DNA from: Verrucomicrobiota bacterium
GTDB lineage: Bacteria > Verrucomicrobiota > Verrucomicrobiia > Opitutales > Opitutaceae
Direction of reading: 5' to 3'
DNA length: 23,607 bases
Assembly: GCA_023430825.1 (NCBI GenBank)
Contig: JAEYYL010000392.1
Coordinates: forward strand, 1-23,607
The position numbers and the translations under genes are program-made. The notes under the pieces are model-generated. The model saw only the letters and a program-made list of their open reading frames with translations. It made no database searches and was not told the origin of the DNA. Shown piece after piece: positions 7,916 to 14,341 of the stretch. The first letter of the stretch is position 1. Each line of letters begins with the position of its first letter.

Positions 7916-8770
7916 CTACCGCAATCCCAAGTCCTTCAAAATCCGCGCCGCCGTGTCCAGTGGTGCGACGAAGTCCGCAGCGGCCAGCGGGAACTGCCGC
8001 ACGCCGATTTGCTCGTGGAAAAAATACAGTGTGTCCGCCGTCGCGTGCGCGCCGAAAGCCGTGTGACACCCCACGCCGAGCGCCGCTTGAAACGCGCGTT
8101 CGAGGTCCACCGCTTGCGCCGTCATGGCGTCGAACACGCCGGCGAACTTCATCGTGTCGCCTGCGCGGCACTGCACCGCGATCGCACCCTGACCCACCGC
8201 CGGCACCATGTCGTGAAACCCAAGCGCGTGAAACTCCACGCCGGGCCAGTTGCCGATGCCGAGCCGATTCAGGCCCGCCGCCGCCAGGACCGTCCCATCC
8301 GCGACGTGCTGCTCGCCGATTTTCTTCAACCGCGTGTCGACGTTGCCGCGGATCTCGGTGAACGCCACGCCGGGAAACAGCTTCGCGATCTGCAACCGCC
8401 GCCGCGGGCTGCCCGTCGCGAGCGTCTTGGGCGCCGCCACGCCCGCGCGCAGCACGAGCATGTCGTGCGTGTCGGCGCGCGGCAGATAACCCGCGATCGC
8501 AAGTCCCTCCGGCATATCGCCCGGCAGGTCCTTCGTGCTGTGGACGGCGATGTCCGCCTCGCCGCGCGTCAGCGCGCCTTCGAGTTCGCTCGTGAAAAGC
8601 CCCTTGCCGCCCTTTTTCTCAAGCGACCACTCCGTCTGCTTGTCCCCCGTCGTGACGATTTTCAGCAGCTCGGTCTGAACGCCGAGCGCGGTCTGCAAAT
8701 GCGCCGCGACCATCTCGCTCTGCTTGAGCGCGAGCGGACTCTTGCGGGTGGCGAGGACGATTTTTTTCAA
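7916..8770 (-). CDS. hemC: Porphobilinogen deaminase (hydroxymethylbilane synthase)
   Basis: 284 residues when started at a TTG (8768-8770), giving the family-typical MKKIVLATRKSPLALKQ. It polymerises four porphobilinogens on a dipyrromethane cofactor. C235 in GVGCHTAFGA is the cofactor attachment Cys; D81 in HSTKDLP is the catalytic Asp; TGSPRRRLQ (119-127) binds substrate. The only other in-frame start, GTG at 8827, would add 19 residues translated from a tandem heptamer repeat (peptide RLLATRYCLLAT), which I regard as non-coding. The TTG has no clear Shine-Dalgarno. Upstream lies ilvC, downstream hemD. Confidence 0.94.
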   Translation of the reverse strand: MKKIVLATRKSPLALKQSEMVAAHLQTALGVQTELLKIVTTGDKQTEWSLEKKGGKGLFTSELEGALTRGEADIAVHSTKDLPGDMPEGLAIAGYLPRADTHDMLVLRAGVAAPKTLATGSPRRRLQIAKLFPGVAFTEIRGNVDTRLKKIGEQHVADGTVLAAAGLNRLGIGNWPGVEFHALGFHDMVPAVGQGAIAVQCRAGDTMKFAGVFDAMTAQAVDLERAFQAALGVGCHTAFGAHATADTLYFFHEQIGVRQFPLAAADFVAPLDTAARILKDLGLR

Positions 8771-8771
8771 A

Positions 8772-8844
8772 GTAGCGAGTAAGCAGTAGCGGGTAGCGAG
8801 TAGGCGCAAGCGATGCTCGCCACTCACTACCCGCTACTCGCTAC
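8772..8844. repeat. Inverted heptamer repeat GTAGCGR (family C)
   Basis: Bases 8772-8806 are five consecutive 7-bp units: GTAGCGA, GTAAGCA, GTAGCGG, GTAGCGA, GTAGGCG. Bases 8817-8844 are four units in the opposite orientation (on the minus strand GTAGCGA, GTAGCGG, GTAGTGA, GTGGCGA). The 10-base centre is 8807-8816. The element fills the 80-bp gap between the ilvC stop (8851) and the hemC TTG (8770). It could fold into a long hairpin. Confidence 0.85.
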
Positions 8845-8850
8845 CTGGGA

Positions 8851-9876
8851 TTAATACGCCGCCTGCACGCCCTTGATGTGCTTCTTCGCCATCCAGGGCA
8901 TCATGCTGCGAAGGTAAGTGCCCGTCTTCTCGATCGGGTGCTTCTCGCCCTTCTTCAGCAGCGCGTTGTAGTTCTTCAGGCCGCCCTTGTGCTCCTTGAC
9001 CCATTCCTTCGTGAACTTGCCGGTCTGGATCTCCTTCAGGATCTTCTTCATCTCGGCCTTGGTCTTCGCATTCACGACGCGCGGGCCGCGGGTGATGTCG
9101 CCGTATTTCGCGGTCTCGGAAATCGAGAAACGCATGCCGGCGATGCCGCTCTCATACATCAAATCACAGATGAGCTTCAGCTCGTGGAGACACTCGAAGT
9201 AGGCCATCTCCGGCTGATAACCCGCTTCGACCAGCGTCTCGAACCCGGCCTGCACGAGGGCGCTCGCGCCGCCGCACAACACCGCCTGCTCGCCGAAAAG
9301 ATCCGTCTCGGTCTCTTCCTTGAAGGTCGTCTGGAGCACGCCCGCGCGCGTCGAGCCGATGCCCTTCGCCCACGCCAGCGCCTGCTTCTTCGCGGTCTTC
9401 GACTTGTCCTGCGCGACGGCGATCAACGCCGGCATGCCTTTGCCTTCGGCGTAGAGGCGGCGGACCATGTGGCCGGGCCCCTTCGGCGCGACCATGATGC
9501 AGTCGATTTCCTTGGGCAGTTTGATCAGCCCGAAGTGCACCGCGAGCCCGTGCGAAAACAGGAGCGTCTTGCCCTTCGCGAGATTCGGCAGGATGTCCCG
9601 CTCGTAGATGTCCGCCTGCTTCATGTCGGGGAGACCGACCATGATGACGTCCGCGCGGCGCACCGCCTCCGCCGTGTCGACGACCTCGAAACCGTGCTGC
9701 TCGGCGACGGGCTTGGACTTGGAACCGGGATAAAGGCCGATGAGGACCTTGCAGCCGCTGTCCTTCAGATTGAGCGCATGGGCGTGGCCCTGCGAACCGT
9801 AGCCGAGGACGGCGAGCGTTTTGTTTTTGAACACGCCGAGATCGGCGTCTTTGTCGGTATAGACTTTGGCGGGCAT
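8851..9876 (-). CDS. ilvC: Ketol-acid reductoisomerase, class I
   Basis: 341 residues, class I length. It converts acetolactate or acetohydroxybutyrate to the dihydroxy acids of valine and isoleucine synthesis, using Mg2+ and NAD(P)H. GYGSQGHA (25-32) is the Rossmann glycine motif. The metal ligands are in ETETDLFGEQAVLCGG (D192, E196) and YFECLHELK (E228, E232). The cofactor-specificity loop reads GLYPGSKSK at 47-55, with Tyr where many NADPH enzymes have Arg; whether this shifts cofactor use is unknown. The start MPAKVYTDKD at 9876 is unambiguous. ilvN lies upstream across a repeat-filled 111-bp gap; ilvB is not in the window. Confidence 0.97.
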   Translation of the reverse strand: MPAKVYTDKDADLGVFKNKTLAVLGYGSQGHAHALNLKDSGCKVLIGLYPGSKSKPVAEQHGFEVVDTAEAVRRADVIMVGLPDMKQADIYERDILPNLAKGKTLLFSHGLAVHFGLIKLPKEIDCIMVAPKGPGHMVRRLYAEGKGMPALIAVAQDKSKTAKKQALAWAKGIGSTRAGVLQTTFKEETETDLFGEQAVLCGGASALVQAGFETLVEAGYQPEMAYFECLHELKLICDLMYESGIAGMRFSISETAKYGDITRGPRVVNAKTKAEMKKILKEIQTGKFTKEWVKEHKGGLKNYNALLKKGEKHPIEKTGTYLRSMMPWMAKKHIKGVQAAY

Positions 9877-9883
9877 GGGAAAA

Positions 9884-9975
9884 GGAAGTTTAAGTCGGAA
9901 CTTTAAGTTTAAGGGGATAAGTGGGGCGGAAAACGAAGGTCGGAAGACTTGAACTTAAACTTCCAACTTCAACTG
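9884..9975. repeat. Inverted repeat of AAGTTNA units (family D)
   Basis: GGAAGTTTAAGT at 9884-9895 is a perfect 12-bp inverse of ACTTAAACTTCC at 9953-9964. Around these cores both arms consist of 6-7 bp units close to AAGTTNA (left arm about 9884-9914, right arm about 9940-9975). It lies between the ilvN stop (9988) and the ilvC start (9876). It is markedly more AT-rich than its surroundings. Confidence 0.75.
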
Positions 9976-10001
9976 CCTTGAAGCGTCTCAGCGCTTCAAG
10001 G
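9976..10001 (-). other. Hairpin at the ilvN stop
   Basis: CCTTGAAGCG (9976-9985) and CGCTTCAAGG (9992-10001) form a perfect 10-bp stem that spans the ilvN stop codon. No U-run follows on the minus strand, so it is more likely a processing or attenuation hairpin than a full intrinsic terminator. Confidence 0.5.
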
Positions 10002-10458
10002 CCAGCCGGCCGGTGCGCGCCAGTTCGAGGATGCCGAACGGCTCCAGCAAGCTCAGCAGGGCGTTGATCTTGTCGTCGGTGCCGGTGAGTTCGACGATCA
10101 GGTTTTCGTTGGTAAGATTCACGATCTTCGCGCGGAAGATGTCCGCGATCTGCACGATCTCCGATCGGGTCTGCGCCGAGGCGCGGATCTTCACCAGCAC
10201 GAGCTCGCGCGCGACCGCCTGGCCTTCCTTGAAGTCGATCACCTCGACGACGTTGATCAGCTTCCGCAATTGCTTGATGCAGAGATCGAGCTGCGCCTCG
10301 TCGCCTTTCAGCACCGCCGTGATGCGCGACAGCGACGGATCGTGCGTCGGCGCGACGTTGAGCGAATCGATGTTGAAACCGCGGCCGGAGAACATGCCGG
10401 AGACGCGCGCCAGCACGCCAAACTTGTTCTCAACGAGGACGGAGATCGTATGTCGCAT
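9988..10458 (-). CDS. ilvN: Acetolactate synthase small (regulatory) subunit
   Basis: 156 residues, the usual size. It binds the catalytic subunit IlvB and confers valine feedback inhibition. Residues 4-75 form an ACT domain (ISVLVENKFGVLARVSGMFS, then GFNIDSLNVAPT), followed by the C-terminal small-subunit domain (ELVLVKIRA at 85-93, then TGTDDKINALLSLLEPFGI). The start at 10458 is set by the universally short N-terminus before the ACT strand; an extension to 10707 would translate the tRNA gene. Unusually, the catalytic subunit gene is absent upstream; a tRNA-Val gene is found there instead. Confidence 0.95.
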   Translation of the reverse strand: MRHTISVLVENKFGVLARVSGMFSGRGFNIDSLNVAPTHDPSLSRITAVLKGDEAQLDLCIKQLRKLINVVEVIDFKEGQAVARELVLVKIRASAQTRSEIVQIADIFRAKIVNLTNENLIVELTGTDDKINALLSLLEPFGILELARTGRLALKR

Positions 10459-10519
10459 GGGGGAAATGTGAGGAAGGAATGAAGCTTTTATCGGCCGCGC
10501 TGGCGGGACGAGTGCAAAT

Positions 10520-10596
10520 TGGTGGACGCCGAGGGACTCGAACCCCCGACACCCTCGGTGTAAGCGAGGTGCTCTAACCAACTGAGCTAGGCGTCC
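10520..10596 (-). tRNA. tRNA-Val (anticodon TAC)
   Basis: Minus-strand cloverleaf. Acceptor GGACGCC pairs with GGCGTCC, the D-arm is GCTC...GAGC, and the anticodon stem CCTCG/CGAGG encloses loop CTTACAC, giving anticodon TAC (valine, GTA codons). The variable region GTGTC is five bases, and the T-arm GGGGG/CCCTC encloses TTCGAGT. The discriminator A is at 10523 and CCA is encoded (10520-10522). Body length is 74 without CCA. It lies 61 bases upstream of ilvN on the same strand, so co-transcription is possible. Confidence 0.97.
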
Positions 10597-10609
10597 GAGC
10601 CGAACGGCT

Positions 10610-10640
10610 AGAATAAGTGGCTGCCCCAGAGGTGTGACAA
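10610..10640 (-). promoter_or_regulatory. Possible promoter of tRNA-Val
   Basis: Reading leftwards, TTGTCA (10635-10640) and TATTCT (10610-10615) resemble -35 and -10 boxes, with a long 19-bp spacer. The -10 box is 13 bases before the tRNA 5' end. Spacing is suboptimal, hence modest confidence. Confidence 0.4.
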
Positions 10641-10795
10641 GGGTTTTGTTTGGCATCCGCCCCGCCCGCCAACCGTCTCCGCCGCGTTCCCGTATTCCCC
10701 GCGCCAATGGAGGGCATTAGCTGCGCATGAATCATGATTCCGCTCCGCACGCCGGCCTGAATCGCCGTAGTCGCGAGCCGATACAGGCTTGCTCC

Positions 10796-12337
10796 ATGCG
10801 CATACAGACCAAGCTCTGCGTCGTCCTGCTCGCCGGCATCGGCTCCGTGTTGGCCCTCTCGCAAGGCCTGCAGCATTGGCTCGCCGCACGCGAGGCGCGC
10901 GCTCTCGCCGGCCAGGCGGCCGCACTCATCGACGAGCGCGAGCATCAGAGTGCGGCCAATCTCGAGCATCTCTTCGATTTCCTGATTGGCGACTATCTCG
11001 CGCTCGGCGAGATGGACATCTTCGACAAGCTCGCGGCCCTTCAGTCGTCGATCCCCGGCCTCGACGAGTTCTCGCTCTACGACAGTCGCGGCCGCGTCAG
11101 TCACTCGTCCAACAAAGCCGTCCTCAAAGCGGAGCTCGCCGCCGAGTTGCGGCGCCCCTTGTTCACGGAGCGACAAAAGGTCCGCCGCGAAGCCGGCCCG
11201 ATCACCGAAATCTTCACTCCGCAGCTCGCGCAGGCCTCTTGCCTCGAATGTCATCCGCGGTGGAAGCCGGGCGATGTCGCAGGCGTGAGCTATGTTCGTC
11301 TCACGAGCGACGCGAAGGCCCGCCTCGCCGCCCAGTTCGCCACCACCGTCGACCAGGCCAACCGCGATCGCCGCACCGAAGCAGTCGCCACCATGTCCGG
11401 CATGCTCTTCGTGCTGCTCGGCCTCGTGTTTTTCACCACCCGCTCGTTGAAACAGACGATCAGTCGCATCGCCGAAAGCCTGCTCGCCGAGGGGCGCCGG
11501 ATGATCTCCGAATCGAGCCACGTCGCCCGCACCAGCCAGACGCTCGCCGAGGACGCCTCCGAGCAGGCCGCCTCCCTCGAGGAGAGCAGTTCCTCCCTCG
11601 AAGAACTCGCGAGCACCACGGCCCGCAACGCCGAGAACGCGCAGAAGGCCAACAGCCTCGTGCGCCACGCCCGCGACTCCGCCGACCGCGGCGCGGCCGA
11701 CATGCTGGCGATGAAGCATGCGATGCACGCGATCAAGCATTCGAACGACGAAGTCGCCAAGATCGTGAAGACGATCGAGGAAATCGCGTTTCAAACGAAT
11801 CTCCTCGCGCTCAACGCCGCGATCGAGGCCGCCCGCGCCGGTGAAGCCGGCATGGGGTTCGCCGTCGTCGCCGAAGAGGTGCGCGCCCTCGCCCACCGCT
11901 CCGCCACCGCCGCGAAGGAATCCGCCGACAAGATCGCCGAAGCCCTCGGCCGCACAGCGCAGGGCTCCGGCATCAGCGAACAGGTGGCCCAGCGGCTCGA
12001 CGAGATCGTCGCCCAAGTCCGCGAGGTTGACGCCCTGGTCGCCGAGGTCGCGACCTCCAGCCTGGAACAGAGCCGCGGCGTCGCGCAGATCAACACCGCC
12101 GTCGCCGCCATGGACAAGGTCACGCAGCGCAGCGCCGCCAGCGCCGAGGAAACCGCCAGTTCCGCGGCCGAGCTCAATGCCCAAGCCGAGGCGCTCGAGC
12201 ATGCCGTCGCGGTCCTGCGCGCCCTGGTCGAAAAATCCGCCGCCGATCCCGCCACGTCAGCGCCGGTTCGCGCCTTCCCGGGCGCACCCAACAAAAAACC
12301 GCCGGGCTTGCCGGCGGTTTCGATCGCTCGCCGCTGA
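10796..12337 (+). CDS. Methyl-accepting chemotaxis protein with haem-c-type sensor domain
   Basis: 513 residues from the ATG at 10796; an in-frame ATG at 10727, preceded by GGAGGG at 13 bases, would add 23 polar residues before the first membrane span. TM1 is about 7-24, the periplasmic sensor 25-198, TM2 199-215. The sensor ends with CLECH at 149-153, a covalent haem-c motif as in Tll0287/DUF3365-like domains. The cytoplasmic part lacks an obvious full HAMP and has methylation-type helices (EQAASLEESSSSLEEL, 256-271) and the conserved signalling tip EIAFQTNLLALNAAIEAARAG (329-349). No C-terminal receptor pentapeptide is seen. Likely role: sensing redox, oxygen or NO through haem and signalling to CheA/CheW, none of which is nearby. 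The last codons overlap the asd terminator. Confidence 0.9.
   Translation: MRIQTKLCVVLLAGIGSVLALSQGLQHWLAAREARALAGQAAALIDEREHQSAANLEHLFDFLIGDYLALGEMDIFDKLAALQSSIPGLDEFSLYDSRGRVSHSSNKAVLKAELAAELRRPLFTERQKVRREAGPITEIFTPQLAQASCLECHPRWKPGDVAGVSYVRLTSDAKARLAAQFATTVDQANRDRRTEAVATMSGMLFVLLGLVFFTTRSLKQTISRIAESLLAEGRRMISESSHVARTSQTLAEDASEQAASLEESSSSLEELASTTARNAENAQKANSLVRHARDSADRGAADMLAMKHAMHAIKHSNDEVAKIVKTIEEIAFQTNLLALNAAIEAARAGEAGMGFAVVAEEVRALAHRSATAAKESADKIAEALGRTAQGSGISEQVAQRLDEIVAQVREVDALVAEVATSSLEQSRGVAQINTAVAAMDKVTQRSAASAEETASSAAELNAQAEALEHAVAVLRALVEKSAADPATSAPVRAFPGAPNKKPPGLPAVSIARR
12293..12320 (-). terminator. Intrinsic terminator of asd, inside receptor 3' codons
   Basis: AAACCGCCGG (12296-12305) and CCGGCGGTTT (12311-12320) form a perfect 10-bp stem with a five-base loop. 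Read leftwards it is followed by a run of U (A12293-12298 on the plus strand, partly in the stem). It lies 52 bases past the asd stop at 12372. It is also within the last 15 codons of the chemoreceptor. Confidence 0.8.
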
Positions 12338-12371
12338 CCGCGCCCGTCAAGGCGCGGCGGCGAACGAAATT

Positions 12372-13421
12372 TTATACGGCGGCCAGCGCGCGCTTCGGCT
12401 TCAGCCAGCCTTCGCGCACCATCAATTCCGCGTTCTGCAGCGCATTCAGCGCGGCGCCCTTCCAGAGATTGTCGCCGCTCACCCACAGCGCGAGGCCGTT
12501 GTCCAGCGCCGTATCCAAACGGATGCGACCGACGCCGCATTTCACCTTGCGCGAGAAATCCAGCGGCGTCGGGTAACGCTTGTTCGCCGGGTCGTCGACC
12601 AGCTCCGCGCCCTCGAAGGCCGCGATCGCCTGCCGCGCCGCCTCGACGCTCACCGGGCGCTCGAACTCGGCGTTCACCGCGATCGAATGCGCCTGCACCA
12701 CCGGCACGCGCACGCAGGTCGACGACACCTTCAGGTTCGGGAGCCCCATGATCTTCCGGCTCTCCTGCGACATCTTCGTCTCCTCGCCCGTGTAGCCATC
12801 GCCGCCGAACGAATCAACCTGCGGGATCACGTTGAACGCGATCTGATACGGATAAACCTTCTTCTCGATCGGCGCGCCCTTCACGTAGGCCTGGATCTGG
12901 TTTTCCAGTTCCTCGACCGCATCGACGCCCGTGCCGGACACCGACTGATACGTCGCCGCGAAATAACGCTTCAAACCGAAAGCCTTGTGCAGCGGCCAAA
13001 GCGCCATCAACAGCACCGCCGTCGAGCAATTCGGATTCGCGATGATGCCGTTGTGCTGGCGCAGTCCCTCCGGATTGATTTCCGGAATCACGAGCGGCAC
13101 CGCCGGGTCCATCCGGAACGCCGAGCTCTTGTCGATCACCACGCAACCGGCCTTCACCGCATCCGGCGCGAGCGCCTTCGTGATCGCACCCTCGGTGGCA
13201 AAGAAAGCGACATCCACGTCGGCGAACACGCCCGCCTTCGCTTCCTCGATCGTGTATTTTTTTCCCGCGACCTCGACGACCTTGCCCGCCGACCGCGCCG
13301 AGGCGAAAAGCCGCAGCGAAGCCATGGGGAAATTTCGCTCGTGCAAGAGCCGCAGCAGCTCTTGACCGGCGGCGCCCGGGGCGCCGACGATACCGACCGT
13401 AAGGGATGGCGAATTACTCAT
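12372..13421 (-). CDS. asd: Aspartate-semialdehyde dehydrogenase
   Basis: 349 residues. It reduces aspartyl phosphate to aspartate semialdehyde with NADPH, feeding lysine/diaminopimelate, threonine and methionine. Visible: nucleotide-binding TVGIVGAPGAAGQELL (8-23), catalytic C132 in NPNCST, SVSGTG (160-165), substrate-site SSTCVRVPV (233-241) and base H245 in AHSIAV. The start at 13421 has GGAG six bases upstream (13427-13430). The start codon shares CATG with the divergent L,D-transpeptidase. A terminator follows at 12293-12320, so it may be monocistronic. Confidence 0.95.
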   Translation of the reverse strand: MSNSPSLTVGIVGAPGAAGQELLRLLHERNFPMASLRLFASARSAGKVVEVAGKKYTIEEAKAGVFADVDVAFFATEGAITKALAPDAVKAGCVVIDKSSAFRMDPAVPLVIPEINPEGLRQHNGIIANPNCSTAVLLMALWPLHKAFGLKRYFAATYQSVSGTGVDAVEELENQIQAYVKGAPIEKKVYPYQIAFNVIPQVDSFGGDGYTGEETKMSQESRKIMGLPNLKVSSTCVRVPVVQAHSIAVNAEFERPVSVEAARQAIAAFEGAELVDDPANKRYPTPLDFSRKVKCGVGRIRLDTALDNGLALWVSGDNLWKGAALNALQNAELMVREGWLKPKRALAAV

Positions 13422-13956
13422 GGAAACTCCGTTGGAACTGATCACGAAAACCTGTCTGCGCCTCGGCATCAAGCCCGCAGACCGTTTCCTCTTCGTGCGC
13501 ATCGGCACAGCCACCCTCCAATTCTATCGCGGCGGTGTGCTCGTCCGCAGCTATGCGGTGTCCACCTCCAAACGCCCGCCCTCCAACGTGAAGAACTCCC
13601 TCGGCACCCCGCGCGGCCTGCACGAGATCGCCGAGCGCATCGGCGCCGGCCAGCCGCCGGGCACCGTTTTCAAGTCCCGCGTCGCCACCGGCCACCACTA
13701 CTCCGAACTCAGCGACGCCGCGTCCCAGGAGAACCTGATCACCACCCGCATCCTCTGGCTCCGCGGTCTCGAACCCGGAGTGAATCGCGGCGGCGACGTC
13801 GACAGTTACGAGCGCTACATTTATATCCACGGCACGAATCACGAGCACCGCATCGGCGAGCCGCTCAGCGCCGGCTGCGTGCTGATGCGCAACCTCGACC
13901 TCGTCGAACTCTACGAAGACGTGCGCGCCGGCGACCAGGTGCTGATCGTCGATTGA
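13420..13956 (+). CDS. L,D-transpeptidase (YkuD fold)
   Basis: 178 residues, a bare YkuD catalytic domain. Residues 21-48 give the first strands (RFLFVRIGTATLQFYRGG), then LGTPRG (61-66), and the signature IHGTN (136-140) followed by PLSAGCVLM (148-156) with nucleophile C153 and H137. Arg of the usual GCIRM is replaced by Leu. Such enzymes make 3-3 cross-links between diaminopimelate residues or attach proteins to peptidoglycan. No signal peptide is seen, which is odd for a periplasmic enzyme; either the start is further upstream or export is atypical. AAGGGA lies 13 bases before the ATG. It diverges from asd with overlapping start codons. Confidence 0.88.
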   Translation: METPLELITKTCLRLGIKPADRFLFVRIGTATLQFYRGGVLVRSYAVSTSKRPPSNVKNSLGTPRGLHEIAERIGAGQPPGTVFKSRVATGHHYSELSDAASQENLITTRILWLRGLEPGVNRGGDVDSYERYIYIHGTNHEHRIGEPLSAGCVLMRNLDLVELYEDVRAGDQVLIVD

Positions 13957-14043
13957 TCGCGCGGCCGCCGCGTTCGTATTCAGTTTCTCGTTACGCCGCG
14001 TGCGCGTCGGGAACCGCGTCGTTTCTCCTTGGTCCGTGTGGGC

Positions 14044-14059
14044 GTGACGTCGTCGTCAC
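14044..14059. promoter_or_regulatory. Short inverted repeat before the CsbD-like gene
   Basis: GTGACG (14044-14049) and CGTCAC (14054-14059) are inverted around TCGT, 22 bases before the ATG. It could be an operator or a 5' leader hairpin. Confidence 0.3.
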
Positions 14060-14081
14060 CCTCGAAAACAAACCCCAAAAC

Positions 14082-14261
14082 ATGAAAGCAAGCACACGCA
14101 ACAAGACCGCCGGCACCGCCAACGTCGCCAAGGGCAAGACCAAGGCTGCGGCCGGCAAGATCACGGGCAACCGCAAGCTTCAAGCCAAGGGCCGCGCCCA
14201 GGAAGTCGTCGGCAAGGCGCAGAAGGCGGTCGGCTCCCGCCAGAAGGCGAAGGGCCGCTAG
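14082..14261 (+). CDS. CsbD-like small stress protein
   Basis: 59 residues, very basic and rich in Lys, Ala and Gly, with the repeated helical pattern of CsbD-family proteins (KGKTKAAAGKITGNRKLQAKG, read in part at 18-37, then AQEVVGKAQKAVG). These abundant small proteins are induced by general stress in many bacteria; molecular function is unresolved. The ATG at 14082 is preceded by an A-rich stretch instead of a Shine-Dalgarno. A strong terminator follows 25 bases after the stop, so the gene is likely a single transcription unit. Family assignment is from pattern only; the protein lacks the most typical DW-containing N-terminus. Confidence 0.65.
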   Translation: MKASTRNKTAGTANVAKGKTKAAAGKITGNRKLQAKGRAQEVVGKAQKAVGSRQKAKGR

Positions 14262-14285
14262 GCCTTTCCCTCTGTTTCCATTGAC

Positions 14286-14316
14286 GGCCGGCCGCTGCAA
14301 GCGCCGGCCCTTTTTT
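14286..14316 (+). terminator. Intrinsic terminator after the CsbD-like gene
   Basis: GGCCGG (14286-14291) pairs with CCGGCC (14304-14309), and CGCT (14293-14296) with AGCG (14300-14303), leaving one bulged base and a GCA loop. TTTTTT follows at 14311-14316. Confidence 0.85.
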
Positions 14317-14341
14317 CATCCCGCCGCCGACGGCGCCGCGA

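Noticed and set aside
161..9975. CRISPR array
   Set aside because: Repeat units are 6-10 bp, contiguous and inverted; there are no spaced 25-40 bp direct repeats and no cas genes.
10459..10707. N-terminal extension of ilvN
   Set aside because: It translates the tRNA-Val gene (RLAQLVRAPRLHRGCRGFES type peptide), a known annotation artefact.
10574..12202. Long Gly-rich minus-strand frame of 542 codons
   Set aside because: Antisense shadow of the chemoreceptor; Gly/Leu/Arg-biased composition and no domain motif. Long antisense frames are expected at this GC content.
11841..14081. Plus-strand open frame running into the CsbD-like gene
   Set aside because: Pro/Arg-rich and overlapping the chemoreceptor, asd and transpeptidase genes in other frames; only the last 59 codons look like a protein.
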